Source: Siminovitchia fordii DSM 16014 = CIP 108821 (lineage in GTDB: Bacteria; Bacillota; Bacilli; Bacillales; Bacillaceae_C). From it: a DNA stretch of 64,000 bases. Both the position numbers and the translations under genes were made by a program. Positions 9,007 through 17,159 of the stretch are shown in pieces. The DNA lies in contig NZ_KB894687.1 in the NCBI RefSeq assembly GCF_000374565.1, positions 158,968-222,967 on the forward strand. The letters are read 5' to 3'. Below the pieces are notes generated by a model. It had not been told where the DNA came from. It did not search any database and worked only from the letters and a program-made list of their open reading frames with translations. Every line of letters starts with the position of its first letter. Within the stretch, counting starts at the first letter, position 1.

Positions 9007-9342
9007 AAAAACCCCTCATAACAGACATAGATGCCTTGTTATGAGGGACGTATTATCCGTGGTGCCACCCTCGTTCACTGCCATAAGAAAACGAAAGCGT
9101 CTTGCTTAACGCAGCAAACAAGACGATTCCCGAGGTGTCGGTTCATCAACCACAAAGGAATTGGCTTGTGGCCTTGCAGTTGATCATTTCTTAAAAGCAG
9201 TCTCGAGAAGATAACGGCAAAGTGCCGGGCGCAGACGCCAGTTCCGGAGTGCTGGGCTGTTTGAGGTAAAAACATCGGTTTCCACCAACCACCGACTCTC
9301 TCAAGATTTCACTTCAAGCCTTCTCCGTCATTACATATGAGT
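9007..9342 (-). promoter_or_regulatory. T-box riboswitch leader (probably serine-responsive) of the aminotransferase-serA operon
   Basis: On the minus strand the leader contains the T-box core AGGGTGGCACCACGG (9057-9071 on the plus strand). This is followed by a strong terminator: an 11-bp stem formed by 9013-9023 and 9037-9047, then a U run at 9011-9007. Upstream is a long Stem I region with CCGTTAT and a lower helix CTTGAG/CTCGAG. A TCT triplet (Ser codon) at 9211-9209 sits where the specifier loop should be, but the specifier register is my inference. Uncharged tRNA would favour the antiterminator and so expression of serine synthesis. A TATAAT lies at 9354-9349; no well-spaced -35 box was found. 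Confidence 0.88.
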
Positions 9343-9546
9343 GATTCAATTATAGGAAACATTTTAGCACAACAGAGTGTCAATAAAAAGGGGGAAAGTT
9401 AAGAAAGTAAGTTAAAAATGTTAAAAATATCTGTATCCGTTTACAAAAAGTGTTGACAACAAAAAGTGATTCATACGGGAATCTCTCATAAAAATATAGT
9501 AATATGGTTAAAAGCGATAATCTAAACAGACGGGCGGGTGAAGGCA

Positions 9547-12276
9547 ATGAAATTGGAAGAATGCTTGGTAAAGAAAATGTATCACGAGGAAAAGTTCTTG
9601 CAAGGGGACTTGGACGATCATCCCATTCGCCAGTTGGGAGGGCTGTATTTAGCAGAGCAAAAAAAGGATATGGCCGACCTTTCCTATATCCGATTTGCCC
9701 AAGGTGAAGTGTATTTTCATAACTGCGATTATGAGGCTGCCATTTTTAAATGGGAAAACATACATAATGAGCTAGAACCATGGGCAAAAAAGAATATCGC
9801 TGATGCGTACTTTGAGCTTGGGTTTTTAAGTACAGCTGAGGATATTTACAAGTCGATTACAACAGAATCTCTCATTCTCAATACGGAAGTGGCTTTACAG
9901 TTGTTTACACTATATTTGGAGCAGCGTAAATATGAAGAAGCTGACCAAATGATTAAAAACGCTGTAGCGATTCATCCCGATTACCAGAATGTGACGGAGC
10001 TGGCGTGTGCCTTTTTTGTAGATCGTGAGGATTGGAATAGTGCAGTGGACCTTGCTGTTAACGAAGCGGCACGAACAAAATCTCCTGAATGGTTTCAAAA
10101 GCTTCATTCTTTTATAGAAAATGGACATACACAATCCCATGGGGCATCCCACTTTGTACCAATTTTATATTTAGCTCAAAAAGTGGATCTTGCCATATTT
10201 GAGGATTTGATGGCTGCCCTTTGGAAAAACCATGAACAACGAGAAGATTATTTATCATGGATTACGGAAGCAACCATTATTTTACAGGATTCTGATTTGC
10301 CGCATACGTACAGATGGCAGTCATTGCCTGGACTTATGAATAATACATTTATGCAAATGCTTGCGGGCAAATATTATTTGGCAGACTTAGCGGAAATCAT
10401 GCCGAACCTCTTGGCCGCATGGTTGAAAATCGCGGATAACAAAACAGCTCCATTGGCATCAGCCGGTGTTTTGGCATGGAACGATACTTTTTATTCACAA
10501 ATAAACGAGGATGTTGTCCGATCAGCGGAAGAAAGCCTTACCGAATCAGTTAACCAAGGCATGCTTATGGAAAAAATAATGGAGCTGGCCCACGCCATTC
10601 AAAATTGGGCGGATGAACGGGGCTTGAATCTTCACAAAAGGTTTGAATGGATCTTGGAACAGCTTGAGGACTTAAATTCACACCGGGTTATGGTTGCCAG
10701 CATGTCCACAAGTGAAAAATCTTCTTTTATCCATGAAATGCTGAAGCATTCGGACAGCAGCTGCATTGATGTCTCCCTCCCTGTTTTATTCAAGGATGGC
10801 CAAGAGACTGAATTTCAGCTCGTAAGTGATGAAGGAGTGTCTGTTGTTACAACAAGCAAGGATATCATTGAGGCGGAGAACCGGCCAGATACACTGCTTG
10901 TCTATTCAGAACCCAATACTTTATTACATGCTCATAATATGACAATGATTGATTATCCGGAAATGGATGGAGTAAACAAAAGTAACAGCCATTTTCTGGA
11001 ATATTTACGGATGAGTGATAGACTATTGTTTGTCCTAAATAATAAAGAACCATTCTCTACGGAGGAATGTGAATTTTTATTGGATATAACGGAGAAGGTT
11101 CCTCTTTGCCCCATTCATTTCGTTTTGAAGAAAAGTGAGCTGCTGAGCGCAGATGGGGTATATGAAATCGAAAAAAGGATTAAGAATTATTTTCCAAATG
11201 CTGAATTATTCACCTACTCTACGGATGGGGAAGGTGACCATCAAGAGGCATTTTCCCGATTTATACCTCAGTATCAAGATGGTGAAAGCAATGAACGCCT
11301 TCGAACTGGAAACATGTTGTTTTTCATCCGGGAAACAATCAAGCATTTATTGCAGCAGCAAGTGAAAGTGGAGGAAGATTTAAATCGATCTATCCAGTTT
11401 GATGAAAATCTGCTTGCAAGACTCCAGGGAGCCGTCCACCAGTTATACGATTTGGAAGAGGAAAAGATAAAAGCAATCCAGAATGCTTACCGGTCACTAA
11501 GAGACGAGATCAGATCGGATCTGATAAAAACGATTCCGAAGTTGATTAAGGAGTCCGCAGATATTCTTCGTGAGGATAGTGATTTTGGCAATATCCACCA
11601 TGAACTGAATGATGAGATGAATAAGAGGATTGACGAGTATTTGCAATATACCGTCCATCCCAGATATATTAATTCCTTGCAGGATTGGATCAGCTTTTCA
11701 GAAGGTGAGCTGAATGAGGTACAGAAATTGTTAGTTGAATGGAATGAAAGCTTCAATGAACTGATGGGAGAAGAGCGTATCCGCCTGGAATGCGATTTTC
11801 AAATTTTGGCAGATTGGCAGAGGGATGCTGACAGGATGACGGGAGCTATCCAAATTGACAAGGAAAATATTTTGCTGAAGAGGACCCCTGCACAGATGCT
11901 GTTGAAAAGTGCAGGAAAGATATTCGGTGTCATTCCTGCCAATAATTCAATGATGTATAATAGATATAAGAACTTTATTGAAAATGAAAATTATAGTGAA
12001 ACGGCAGAATCAATCGCAAATAAGTTTTTTCGGCAATTTGAACTTCTTGAAAAAGCCATCCCGCGAGATATTTCCCTGTTTTTCAGAGAGCCATTCACAG
12101 CTTTGAAAAAATCCGCTGCCTCTTATCAGGAACAAGTTGATAAAAATAAAGCGGCGCTCACTGAAATGAAATCACATCCGGAAACTTTCCGTGATCCGAT
12201 CAAACTGTTCGATGTACGCCTGCGCCAATTGGAATGGCTTGAATTCCAGGAAAAAAGCAGGAAACACGTATACTAG
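9547..12276 (+). CDS. Large TPR protein with a degenerate dynamin-like GTPase domain
   Basis: This protein of about 909 residues has no signal peptide. Residues 1-200 hold tetratricopeptide-like helical repeats (for example FAQGEVYFHNCDYEAAIFKW). A middle section (about 385-600) is laid out like a dynamin-family GTPase: a P-loop position reading ASMSTSEKSS, a switch/G3-like MIDYPEMDG, and a G4 position reading LKKSEL. The classical GxxxxGKS is not intact, so nucleotide binding is doubtful. A long helical, coiled-coil-rich part (about 620-900) matches the stalk of dynamin-like proteins. Start is ATG 9547 or in-frame GTG 9538; neither has a perfect ribosome binding site. A membrane-remodelling or scaffold role is only an inference. 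Confidence 0.75.
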   Translation: MKLEECLVKKMYHEEKFLQGDLDDHPIRQLGGLYLAEQKKDMADLSYIRFAQGEVYFHNCDYEAAIFKWENIHNELEPWAKKNIADAYFELGFLSTAEDIYKSITTESLILNTEVALQLFTLYLEQRKYEEADQMIKNAVAIHPDYQNVTELACAFFVDREDWNSAVDLAVNEAARTKSPEWFQKLHSFIENGHTQSHGASHFVPILYLAQKVDLAIFEDLMAALWKNHEQREDYLSWITEATIILQDSDLPHTYRWQSLPGLMNNTFMQMLAGKYYLADLAEIMPNLLAAWLKIADNKTAPLASAGVLAWNDTFYSQINEDVVRSAEESLTESVNQGMLMEKIMELAHAIQNWADERGLNLHKRFEWILEQLEDLNSHRVMVASMSTSEKSSFIHEMLKHSDSSCIDVSLPVLFKDGQETEFQLVSDEGVSVVTTSKDIIEAENRPDTLLVYSEPNTLLHAHNMTMIDYPEMDGVNKSNSHFLEYLRMSDRLLFVLNNKEPFSTEECEFLLDITEKVPLCPIHFVLKKSELLSADGVYEIEKRIKNYFPNAELFTYSTDGEGDHQEAFSRFIPQYQDGESNERLRTGNMLFFIRETIKHLLQQQVKVEEDLNRSIQFDENLLARLQGAVHQLYDLEEEKIKAIQNAYRSLRDEIRSDLIKTIPKLIKESADILREDSDFGNIHHELNDEMNKRIDEYLQYTVHPRYINSLQDWISFSEGELNEVQKLLVEWNESFNELMGEERIRLECDFQILADWQRDADRMTGAIQIDKENILLKRTPAQMLLKSAGKIFGVIPANNSMMYNRYKNFIENENYSETAESIANKFFRQFELLEKAIPRDISLFFREPFTALKKSAASYQEQVDKNKAALTEMKSHPETFRDPIKLFDVRLRQLEWLEFQEKSRKHVY

Positions 12277-12318
12277 TGGCAGGCGGTCTTCAAATTAAAC
12301 GAAGAAAGAGGGAAATCT

Positions 12319-12726
12319 GTGAATGTTGCCTTGATTGCTCATGATAAGAAAAAAGATAGCATGGTCCAATTCGCTATGGCCTATCGCCATATTTTGAAGG
12401 ATCACAGGTTGTATGCAACCGGAACGACTGGAGCAAGGATCCAGGAAGCGACAGGCTTGGAAATACAGCGGTTTGAATCCGGGCCACTTGGGGGCGACCA
12501 ACAGATAGGTGCACTTGTCGCCCAAAATCAAGTAGACATGATCATTTTTCTCCGGGATCCTCTGACTGCTCAGCCGCATGAGCCGGATGTATCAGCGCTG
12601 ATGAGGCTGAGCGATGTGTACGGTGTCCCGCTTGCAACGAACATGGGTACGGCCGAATTGTTAATTCGGGGATTGGAACGAGGGGATTTGGAATGGAGAT
12701 CGATCATTCACAGTGAATTGCATTAA
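12319..12726 (+). CDS. mgsA: Methylglyoxal synthase
   Basis: The enzyme converts dihydroxyacetone phosphate to methylglyoxal and phosphate, a glycolytic overflow route. The 135-residue length and the motifs are typical: IAHDKKKD at the N-terminus, the phosphate-binding [17 protein letters not shown], the catalytic Asp in [14 protein letters not shown], and NMGTAELL near the C-terminus. Start is GTG 12319 with AGAGGG upstream. It lies 42 bases after the TPR/dynamin-like gene and may be co-transcribed with it. Confidence 0.95.
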   Translation: MNVALIAHDKKKDSMVQFAMAYRHILKDHRLYATGTTGARIQEATGLEIQRFESGPLGGDQQIGALVAQNQVDMIIFLRDPLTAQPHEPDVSALMRLSDVYGVPLATNMGTAELLIRGLERGDLEWRSIIHSELH

Positions 12727-12731
12727 GTGTC

Positions 12732-12767
12732 AAAAAACGGCAGGCTTGAGTGGGCTTGCCGTTTTTT
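12732..12767 (+). terminator. Terminator after mgsA
   Basis: AAAAAACGGCAGGC (12732-12745) pairs with GCTTGCCGTTTTTT (12754-12767) apart from a small internal mismatch, and ends in six T residues. It is a typical intrinsic terminator. Confidence 0.85.
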
Positions 12768-12821
12768 GGTATATATAATGATTTTAGGAAGACATCAGTT
12801 GTTAAGCTTAAGAAAGTTAGC

Positions 12822-12867
12822 TGGACAAATAATATAGCTTTTGATAAAATGACTGATAGTCAGTCAT
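12822..12867 (+). promoter_or_regulatory. Promoter and palindromic operator of the TetR gene
   Basis: TGGACA (12822-12827) and TAAAAT (12845-12850) are separated by 17 bases. The 19-base palindrome ATGACTGATAGTCAGTCAT (12849-12867) overlaps the end of the -10 box, the natural place for autorepression by the TetR protein encoded next. A second copy of the same motif precedes the SMR genes. Confidence 0.75.
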
Positions 12868-12876
12868 AGCAGGAGG

Positions 12877-13464
12877 ATGGTCGATATTAATAATAAGGAA
12901 GAAAAAATAATTGAAGCTGCGATTCAGGTTTTTAAAGAAAAGGGCATAGAAAAAACAAAGGTTTCTGATATCGTTAAGTTGGCTGGAATCGCGCAGGGAA
13001 CTTTTTATTTATACTTCCCTTCAAAACTTTCAGTAATGCCGGCGATTGCTGAAGTGATGGTAAAAAAGATAATGATTGAAGTTAATAATGAGGTCGATGA
13101 AAATGCTTCGATCTCAGTTCAGCTAACCCAGATTGTGAATGCCATATTTAGATTTACGAAAGAATATCGGGAAGTTTTGGCATTGATCTATGCGGGTCTG
13201 TCGACAGATGATAATTTAAAAAAATGGGAAACGATTTATGATGCTTTCTATTCTTGGATGAGCGGATTTTTATCTAATGCCAAATTAAAAGGGGAAATAA
13301 GGAATTCTGTGCAGCCGGAGCGGGCCTCCAAATTAATGATTGCATTCATAGAGGCTGTGGCAGAGCAGATATATCTGTATGATGCAGTGAGTAATGAAGA
13401 AGAGAAAATGCAGAAATTGGAACTGATCATGTTTTTGGAGCATGCACTGGGCATTCAAAAATAG
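12877..13464 (+). CDS. TetR-family transcriptional repressor
   Basis: This 195-residue protein has the TetR N-terminal helix-turn-helix (about residues 8-55: KIIEAAIQVFKEKGIEKTKVSDIV, then GIAQGTFYLYFPSK) and a divergent helical ligand-binding domain. The ATG at 12877 directly abuts AGGAGG (12871-12876), so the spacing is odd; a rare ATT start at 12886 is an alternative. It is followed by a pair of small multidrug resistance genes. The same TGACTGA-N3-TCAGTCA palindrome lies before both transcription units, so it very likely represses itself and the efflux pair until a cationic or toxic ligand binds. Confidence 0.9.
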   Translation: MVDINNKEEKIIEAAIQVFKEKGIEKTKVSDIVKLAGIAQGTFYLYFPSKLSVMPAIAEVMVKKIMIEVNNEVDENASISVQLTQIVNAIFRFTKEYREVLALIYAGLSTDDNLKKWETIYDAFYSWMSGFLSNAKLKGEIRNSVQPERASKLMIAFIEAVAEQIYLYDAVSNEEEKMQKLELIMFLEHALGIQK

Positions 13465-13492
13465 TTTGCCAGCGCATTTCTTTTTGGAAAAA

Positions 13493-13509
13493 TGACTGAT
13501 ATTCAGTCA
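13493..13509 (+). promoter_or_regulatory. Second TetR operator, before the SMR pair
   Basis: TGACTGA (13493-13499), three bases, then TCAGTCA (13503-13509) repeats the half-sites of the operator at 12849-12867. It lies between the tetR stop and the SMR start, so the efflux genes can be controlled separately from tetR. Confidence 0.75.
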
Positions 13510-13533
13510 GAAATTATATGGAGAGTGTTATTT

Positions 13534-13878
13534 GTGAATAAGTCATGGTTGTATGTTGGATTAACAAGTTTGTTTGAGCTGTTTTGGATTTACGGTTTCA
13601 ATCATGCGTCAAGTTGGTGGCATTGGCTGATTGTTGTAGGATTGATCATCGTGGACTTCCAATTTTTATACAAAGCCTGCGAAGGACTTCCGACCGGGAC
13701 AGTGTATGCTGTTTTTGCAGGAATAGGGACGGTTGGCACAGCATTAATGGATGTATTCCTACTTGGAGGAAGCCTGAACGCGGGAAAAATTTTATTTATT
13801 TTTATTGTAGTTGTCGGAGTCATCAGTTTAAACATTGCGGATCTTAGAGATGAACAAAAAAGAAAGGCTGTAGAATGA
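13534..13878 (+). CDS. Small multidrug resistance (SMR) transporter subunit 1
   Basis: This 114-residue inner-membrane protein has four transmembrane helices. The conserved proton/substrate glutamate sits in helix 1 (SLFELFWIYG) and the helix-3 motif is GTVYAVFAGIGTVGT. Start is GTG 13534 with GGAGAG at 13520-13525; the upstream ATG at 13492 overlaps the operator and would add an unlikely N-terminal extension. It pairs with the next SMR gene, overlapping by 4 bases, as in YkkCD/EbrAB heterodimers. It is predicted to export cationic compounds or guanidinium-like ions in exchange for protons; the substrate is unknown. Confidence 0.88.
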   Translation: MNKSWLYVGLTSLFELFWIYGFNHASSWWHWLIVVGLIIVDFQFLYKACEGLPTGTVYAVFAGIGTVGTALMDVFLLGGSLNAGKILFIFIVVVGVISLNIADLRDEQKRKAVE

Positions 13879-14192
13879 TGGGATGGATATTCGTATTTTT
13901 GGCATCGGTCAGTGAAATAACTGGAGTAGTCGGATTGAAAATGTTCAGTGAAAAGAAAACAATCAAAAATGGAGCGATTTATCTCGGCGGATTTGCTGCC
14001 TCCTTTGTTTTTCTATATGAATCACTCAATTATTTGCAATTGACCATTGCGTACTCCGTATGGATCGGGGTGGGAACGGCTGGTGCCGTATTAGTTAATA
14101 TGTTGCTTTTTGGAGAATCAAAAAGCCTAGCTCGGATTGTAAGTGTGTTTTTGATCGTTTTAGGAGTTACGGGACTTAAAGCAGTTTCATAA
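13875..14192 (+). CDS. Small multidrug resistance (SMR) transporter subunit 2
   Basis: The 105-residue four-helix partner of the preceding gene carries the conserved glutamate in ASVSEITGVVGLK and the AYSVWIGVGTAGAVL helix-3 motif. Start and preceding stop overlap by ATGA, so translation is coupled and a 1:1 heterodimer with antiparallel topology is likely, as known for paired SMR proteins. Confidence 0.9.
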   Translation: MMGWIFVFLASVSEITGVVGLKMFSEKKTIKNGAIYLGGFAASFVFLYESLNYLQLTIAYSVWIGVGTAGAVLVNMLLFGESKSLARIVSVFLIVLGVTGLKAVS

Positions 14193-14230
14193 ACAAAGCT
14201 CTGAAGGAGACTTCAGGGCTTTGTTTTATT
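14192..14230 (+). terminator. Terminator after the SMR pair
   Basis: A 15-bp stem (14192-14206 with 14211-14225, one G-T pair) has a GAGA loop and runs into a T-rich tail. Confidence 0.88.
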
Positions 14231-14280
14231 TTAATTGCCGAGCCTTTTTCTTCCTAAACGACCGCTTCAGGATTTCTTAT

Positions 14281-15150
14281 TGTCCAGCTCCAGCGCCTAT
14301 CGACTAGTGTGCTTCCTTCAACTCGTTTACGATAAGTCGAGAACGAAAGACTAACATCTTCGGCTCTCCTTTATCTCACTCGTTTCAGTCCAGCACATAC
14401 GTCGATGGACAGGCGCTTTCGCATTTCTTATTGTCCAGCTCCGGGCTCCAGCGACTAGCAGACTTCGCTGACTTCTCCTACGATAAGTCAACATCGCTCC
14501 ACTGCGTTCCGCGTGTTTCCTTTATCTCGTCGAAGCCGCTCTGTCTGGCTACAACGCCTAGCCCCTCGAGGTCATAAGCCAATCGCTGCTGAAGGCAAAG
14601 GACTCCTTCTTCAGCGCTCGTCTTATGCTTGTCGGGGCTGAGCAAGGCGTTTTCGCATTTCGACTCAGTTTGTACGTCGCCCTCCGCATTTCTTATTGTC
14701 CAGCTCCAGCGCCTATCGACTAGTGTGCTTCCTTCAACTCGTTTACGATAAGTCGAGAACGAAAGACTAACATCTTTCGGCTCTCCTTTATCTCACTCGT
14801 TTCAGTCCAGCACATACGTCGATGTACAGGCGCTTTCGCATTTCTTGTTGTCCAGCTCCAGCGCCTATCGACTAGTGTGCTTCCTTCAACTCGTTTACGA
14901 TAAGTCGAGAACGAAAGACTAACATCTTTCGGCTCTCCTTTATCTCACTCGTTTCAGTCCAGCACATACGTCGATGTACAGGCGCTTTCGCATTTCTTGC
15001 TGTCCAGCTCCAGCGCTCAGCGACTATCAGACTTCCTCCTCCTTCCTACGATAAGTCAACATCACTCCGCTTCGCTTCGTGTGTTTCCTTTATCTCGTCA
15101 GGAGTCGTCCAGTCTGTACGTCGCTATACGAGCGCTTTCGCATTTCTTAT
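14281..15150. repeat. Five tandem copies of an approximately 150-bp interspersed repeat
   Basis: Units start with TGTCCAGCTCC and end with GCGCTTTCGCATTTCTT. Boundaries are about 14281-14431, 14432-14696, 14697-14848, 14849-15000 and 15001-15150. Copies 1, 3 and 4 are nearly identical (151-152 bp). Copy 2 carries about 110 extra bases and copy 5 has diverged. Each begins with CCAGCGCCTA.CGAC and ends with TACGTCGAT.TACAGGCGCTTT, roughly inverted, so each unit can fold into a long imperfect hairpin. I see no convincing gene inside; short frames there are artefacts. Similar elements occur scattered in Bacillus genomes (from memory). This array fills the whole gap between the SMR genes and the FtsH-like gene. 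Confidence 0.85.
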
Positions 15151-15151
15151 T

Positions 15152-15175
15152 GTCACATTTCTGGCATAATGTGAC
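15152..15175 (+). promoter_or_regulatory. Inverted repeat upstream of the FtsH-like gene
   Basis: GTCACATT (15152-15159) and AATGTGAC (15168-15175) form a perfect 8-bp inverted repeat with 8 bases between. It begins exactly where the 150-bp repeat array ends. It is a candidate operator; no regulator is identified. Confidence 0.45.
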
Positions 15176-15241
15176 TTATAGCCTATTTAACTGTCAGGTG
15201 ATATACTATGTAATAGATTTATATAAATTAAGGGAGCTGGA

Positions 15242-16981
15242 ATGGTGAAATCAAATTCCAAATTCACAACGAAGATTGTTCCTCTAGCCATCGGTCTCAT
15301 TGTCATCGTAGCATGCATCGTGTGGGTGGTTCAAACAATGGATAAAGGAACCGTCATTCCATTCTCTCAGATGGAAGCCACGATCAAGGCTCAAAATGGC
15401 GAATTGGTTTCACTGAAGGAAACGTCCGACGGGACGTTGTATCTCAAGACTCAGGATGGTAAGTTCATTTCCCATGTAAGACCAAACAGCCAAATGGTCG
15501 ATAAATTGATAGAAACTTACCATATCAGCTATAAATATTCGAATGGCAGCCAAGCAGGAAATTGGGTCGTCGGGGGCCTGATTCTTCTCATGGCAGGAGC
15601 AGCGTTCGTTTTGCATAAAAAAGGAAAAATTGGCGTGACAGCAATGAAGAACAGCACTTCAAAAGAAACGCCGCTTCCTTCCATCACCCTTGATGATGTA
15701 GGAGGATTGCCTGAAGAAATGAAAGAGGAAATCCTTCAGACATTGGAAATAATAAAAGACCCCGACAGATCTGCGAAAGTAGGTATTGAGGCTCCGAAAG
15801 GAATTTTATTATACGGGCCTCCTGGAACAGGTAAAACATTGTTGGCGCAGGCGATTGCCCGTGAAATTGGAGCTTCTTTCTTTTCTTCTTCAGGTTCTGC
15901 TTTTACTGAGCTTTTTGTTGGGGTTGGAGCTTCACGTGTCCGTTCCTTATTCGATAACGCCCGGAAGCAAAAGCCGTCTGTCATTTTTATAGATGAGGTT
16001 GACGCACTTGCCGGCAAGCGTAAAACCCACGGCGGAGAAGAAACAGAAAAAACACTGACGGAATTGCTAGTACAGCTAGACGGTGGACATGATAATGAAG
16101 GTATTCTGTTTATTGCAGCCACCAACCGGAAAGATATGCTGGATGATGCGTTCCTGCGTCCAGGGAGAATCGACTTTACTTTTAATGTTCCGTTGCCTGA
16201 TACAAAAGGCAGAAAGGAAATTATTGATATTCACACAAGAGGCAAGAATCTGGCACAGGATGTCGCTGCTTCCTTGGGCATACTCGCTGAAAGCACATCC
16301 GGTTTTTCTGGAGCGGAAATCAGCTCGTTATTTGAATCAGCAAGCAGAAGGGCTATCCGTGAAGGAAGGGAACAGATCAGTAAAAAAGATCTTGATTATG
16401 CGATTGACCGGACGATTCTAGGCAGCACCTCTCGGTCTCTGAACGATGCAGAGACAAAAAGGCGTGTAGCGATTCACGAAGCTGGACATGCTCTCGTTCA
16501 GGCGGTCACAAAACCAGGCACTGTAAGGAAAGCGACAATCATCCCGCGTGGTCAGGCACTTGGCTATGTGGCTCCTATTCAAAAGGAACTACATCTTTCC
16601 ACAACAAGCGAATTGCTTGACCAAGTAAGTATGATTCTCGCCGGAGGCGTCGCTGAACGCCTTTACCTTGGAGAACATAGCATCGGCGTCAGCGGTGATG
16701 TCCAACAGGCCAAAAACCTATTGGAACAAATGGTCGATACAGGCATGCTCCAAGATGGTTTTACTCTGACGTTCCAAAAACAGGAGAAAGAAGCGAAAAT
16801 GCAGGAACTCTTCAATGAGGCTTTGGAAAAAACTGAGCTCATTATCAAATCGCATCAAACAGAGTATGACAACCTTGTCGAAGCGTTGATGCATAAGGAA
16901 ACACTGGACGGCTCTGAAGTTCAGGAGATTGTGACCGGAACAGATCTCAAAAAAACGAGGGAGTCCGTTTATAGCTTATAA
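15242..16981 (+). CDS. FtsH-like membrane AAA+ metalloprotease (short paralogue)
   Basis: The 579-residue protein has an N-terminal membrane segment (about 12-32), a short extracytoplasmic part, a second membrane segment (about 108-125), then an AAA+ ATPase. GPPGTGKT is at 192-199, FIDEVDAL is Walker B, and the second region of homology ends RPGRID. The zinc protease motif HEAGH is at 412-416 and the likely third ligand is in SGDVQQA. FtsH degrades membrane and regulatory proteins using ATP. This one is shorter than the housekeeping FtsH (about 630-700 residues) and quite divergent, so it is probably a second, specialised copy. AAGGGAG precedes the ATG. It is a single-gene unit. Confidence 0.88.
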   Translation: MVKSNSKFTTKIVPLAIGLIVIVACIVWVVQTMDKGTVIPFSQMEATIKAQNGELVSLKETSDGTLYLKTQDGKFISHVRPNSQMVDKLIETYHISYKYSNGSQAGNWVVGGLILLMAGAAFVLHKKGKIGVTAMKNSTSKETPLPSITLDDVGGLPEEMKEEILQTLEIIKDPDRSAKVGIEAPKGILLYGPPGTGKTLLAQAIAREIGASFFSSSGSAFTELFVGVGASRVRSLFDNARKQKPSVIFIDEVDALAGKRKTHGGEETEKTLTELLVQLDGGHDNEGILFIAATNRKDMLDDAFLRPGRIDFTFNVPLPDTKGRKEIIDIHTRGKNLAQDVAASLGILAESTSGFSGAEISSLFESASRRAIREGREQISKKDLDYAIDRTILGSTSRSLNDAETKRRVAIHEAGHALVQAVTKPGTVRKATIIPRGQALGYVAPIQKELHLSTTSELLDQVSMILAGGVAERLYLGEHSIGVSGDVQQAKNLLEQMVDTGMLQDGFTLTFQKQEKEAKMQELFNEALEKTELIIKSHQTEYDNLVEALMHKETLDGSEVQEIVTGTDLKKTRESVYSL

Positions 16982-16988
16982 ATGATAA

Positions 16989-17025
16989 AAGCGGCTTTAT
17001 CCGTTTAGGAGGAAGCCGCTTCTTT
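16989..17025 (+). terminator. Terminator after the FtsH-like gene
   Basis: AAGCGGCTT (16989-16997) pairs with AAGCCGCTT (17013-17021), followed by CTTTATG. The loop is 15 bases long. Confidence 0.65.
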
Positions 17026-17159
17026 ATGTTATTTTGTAAAATGTTGAGATACTATAAATTGATTCAGATTGAAAAACAGTGTTCCCGAAACGAGGCAATC
17101 TTTCCTCCTACATGAATCTGTTGGAAGCTTAAGTATTCTTGGTTGATGATTTTATTGCT

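Noticed and set aside
9349-9383. TTGACA/TATAAT promoter for the T-box operon
   Set aside because: The TTGACA (9383-9378) and TATAAT (9354-9349) are 23 bases apart, too far for a standard promoter. The true -35 box is not clear.
13492-13533. Upstream ATG for the first SMR gene
   Set aside because: It overlaps the TetR operator and would add a non-homologous extension. GTG 13534 has GGAGAG at proper distance and gives the usual SMR length.
14997-15248. 83-codon frame at the end of the repeat array
   Set aside because: It lies almost wholly in the repeat units and the translation is low-complexity Ser-rich. There is no ribosome binding site.
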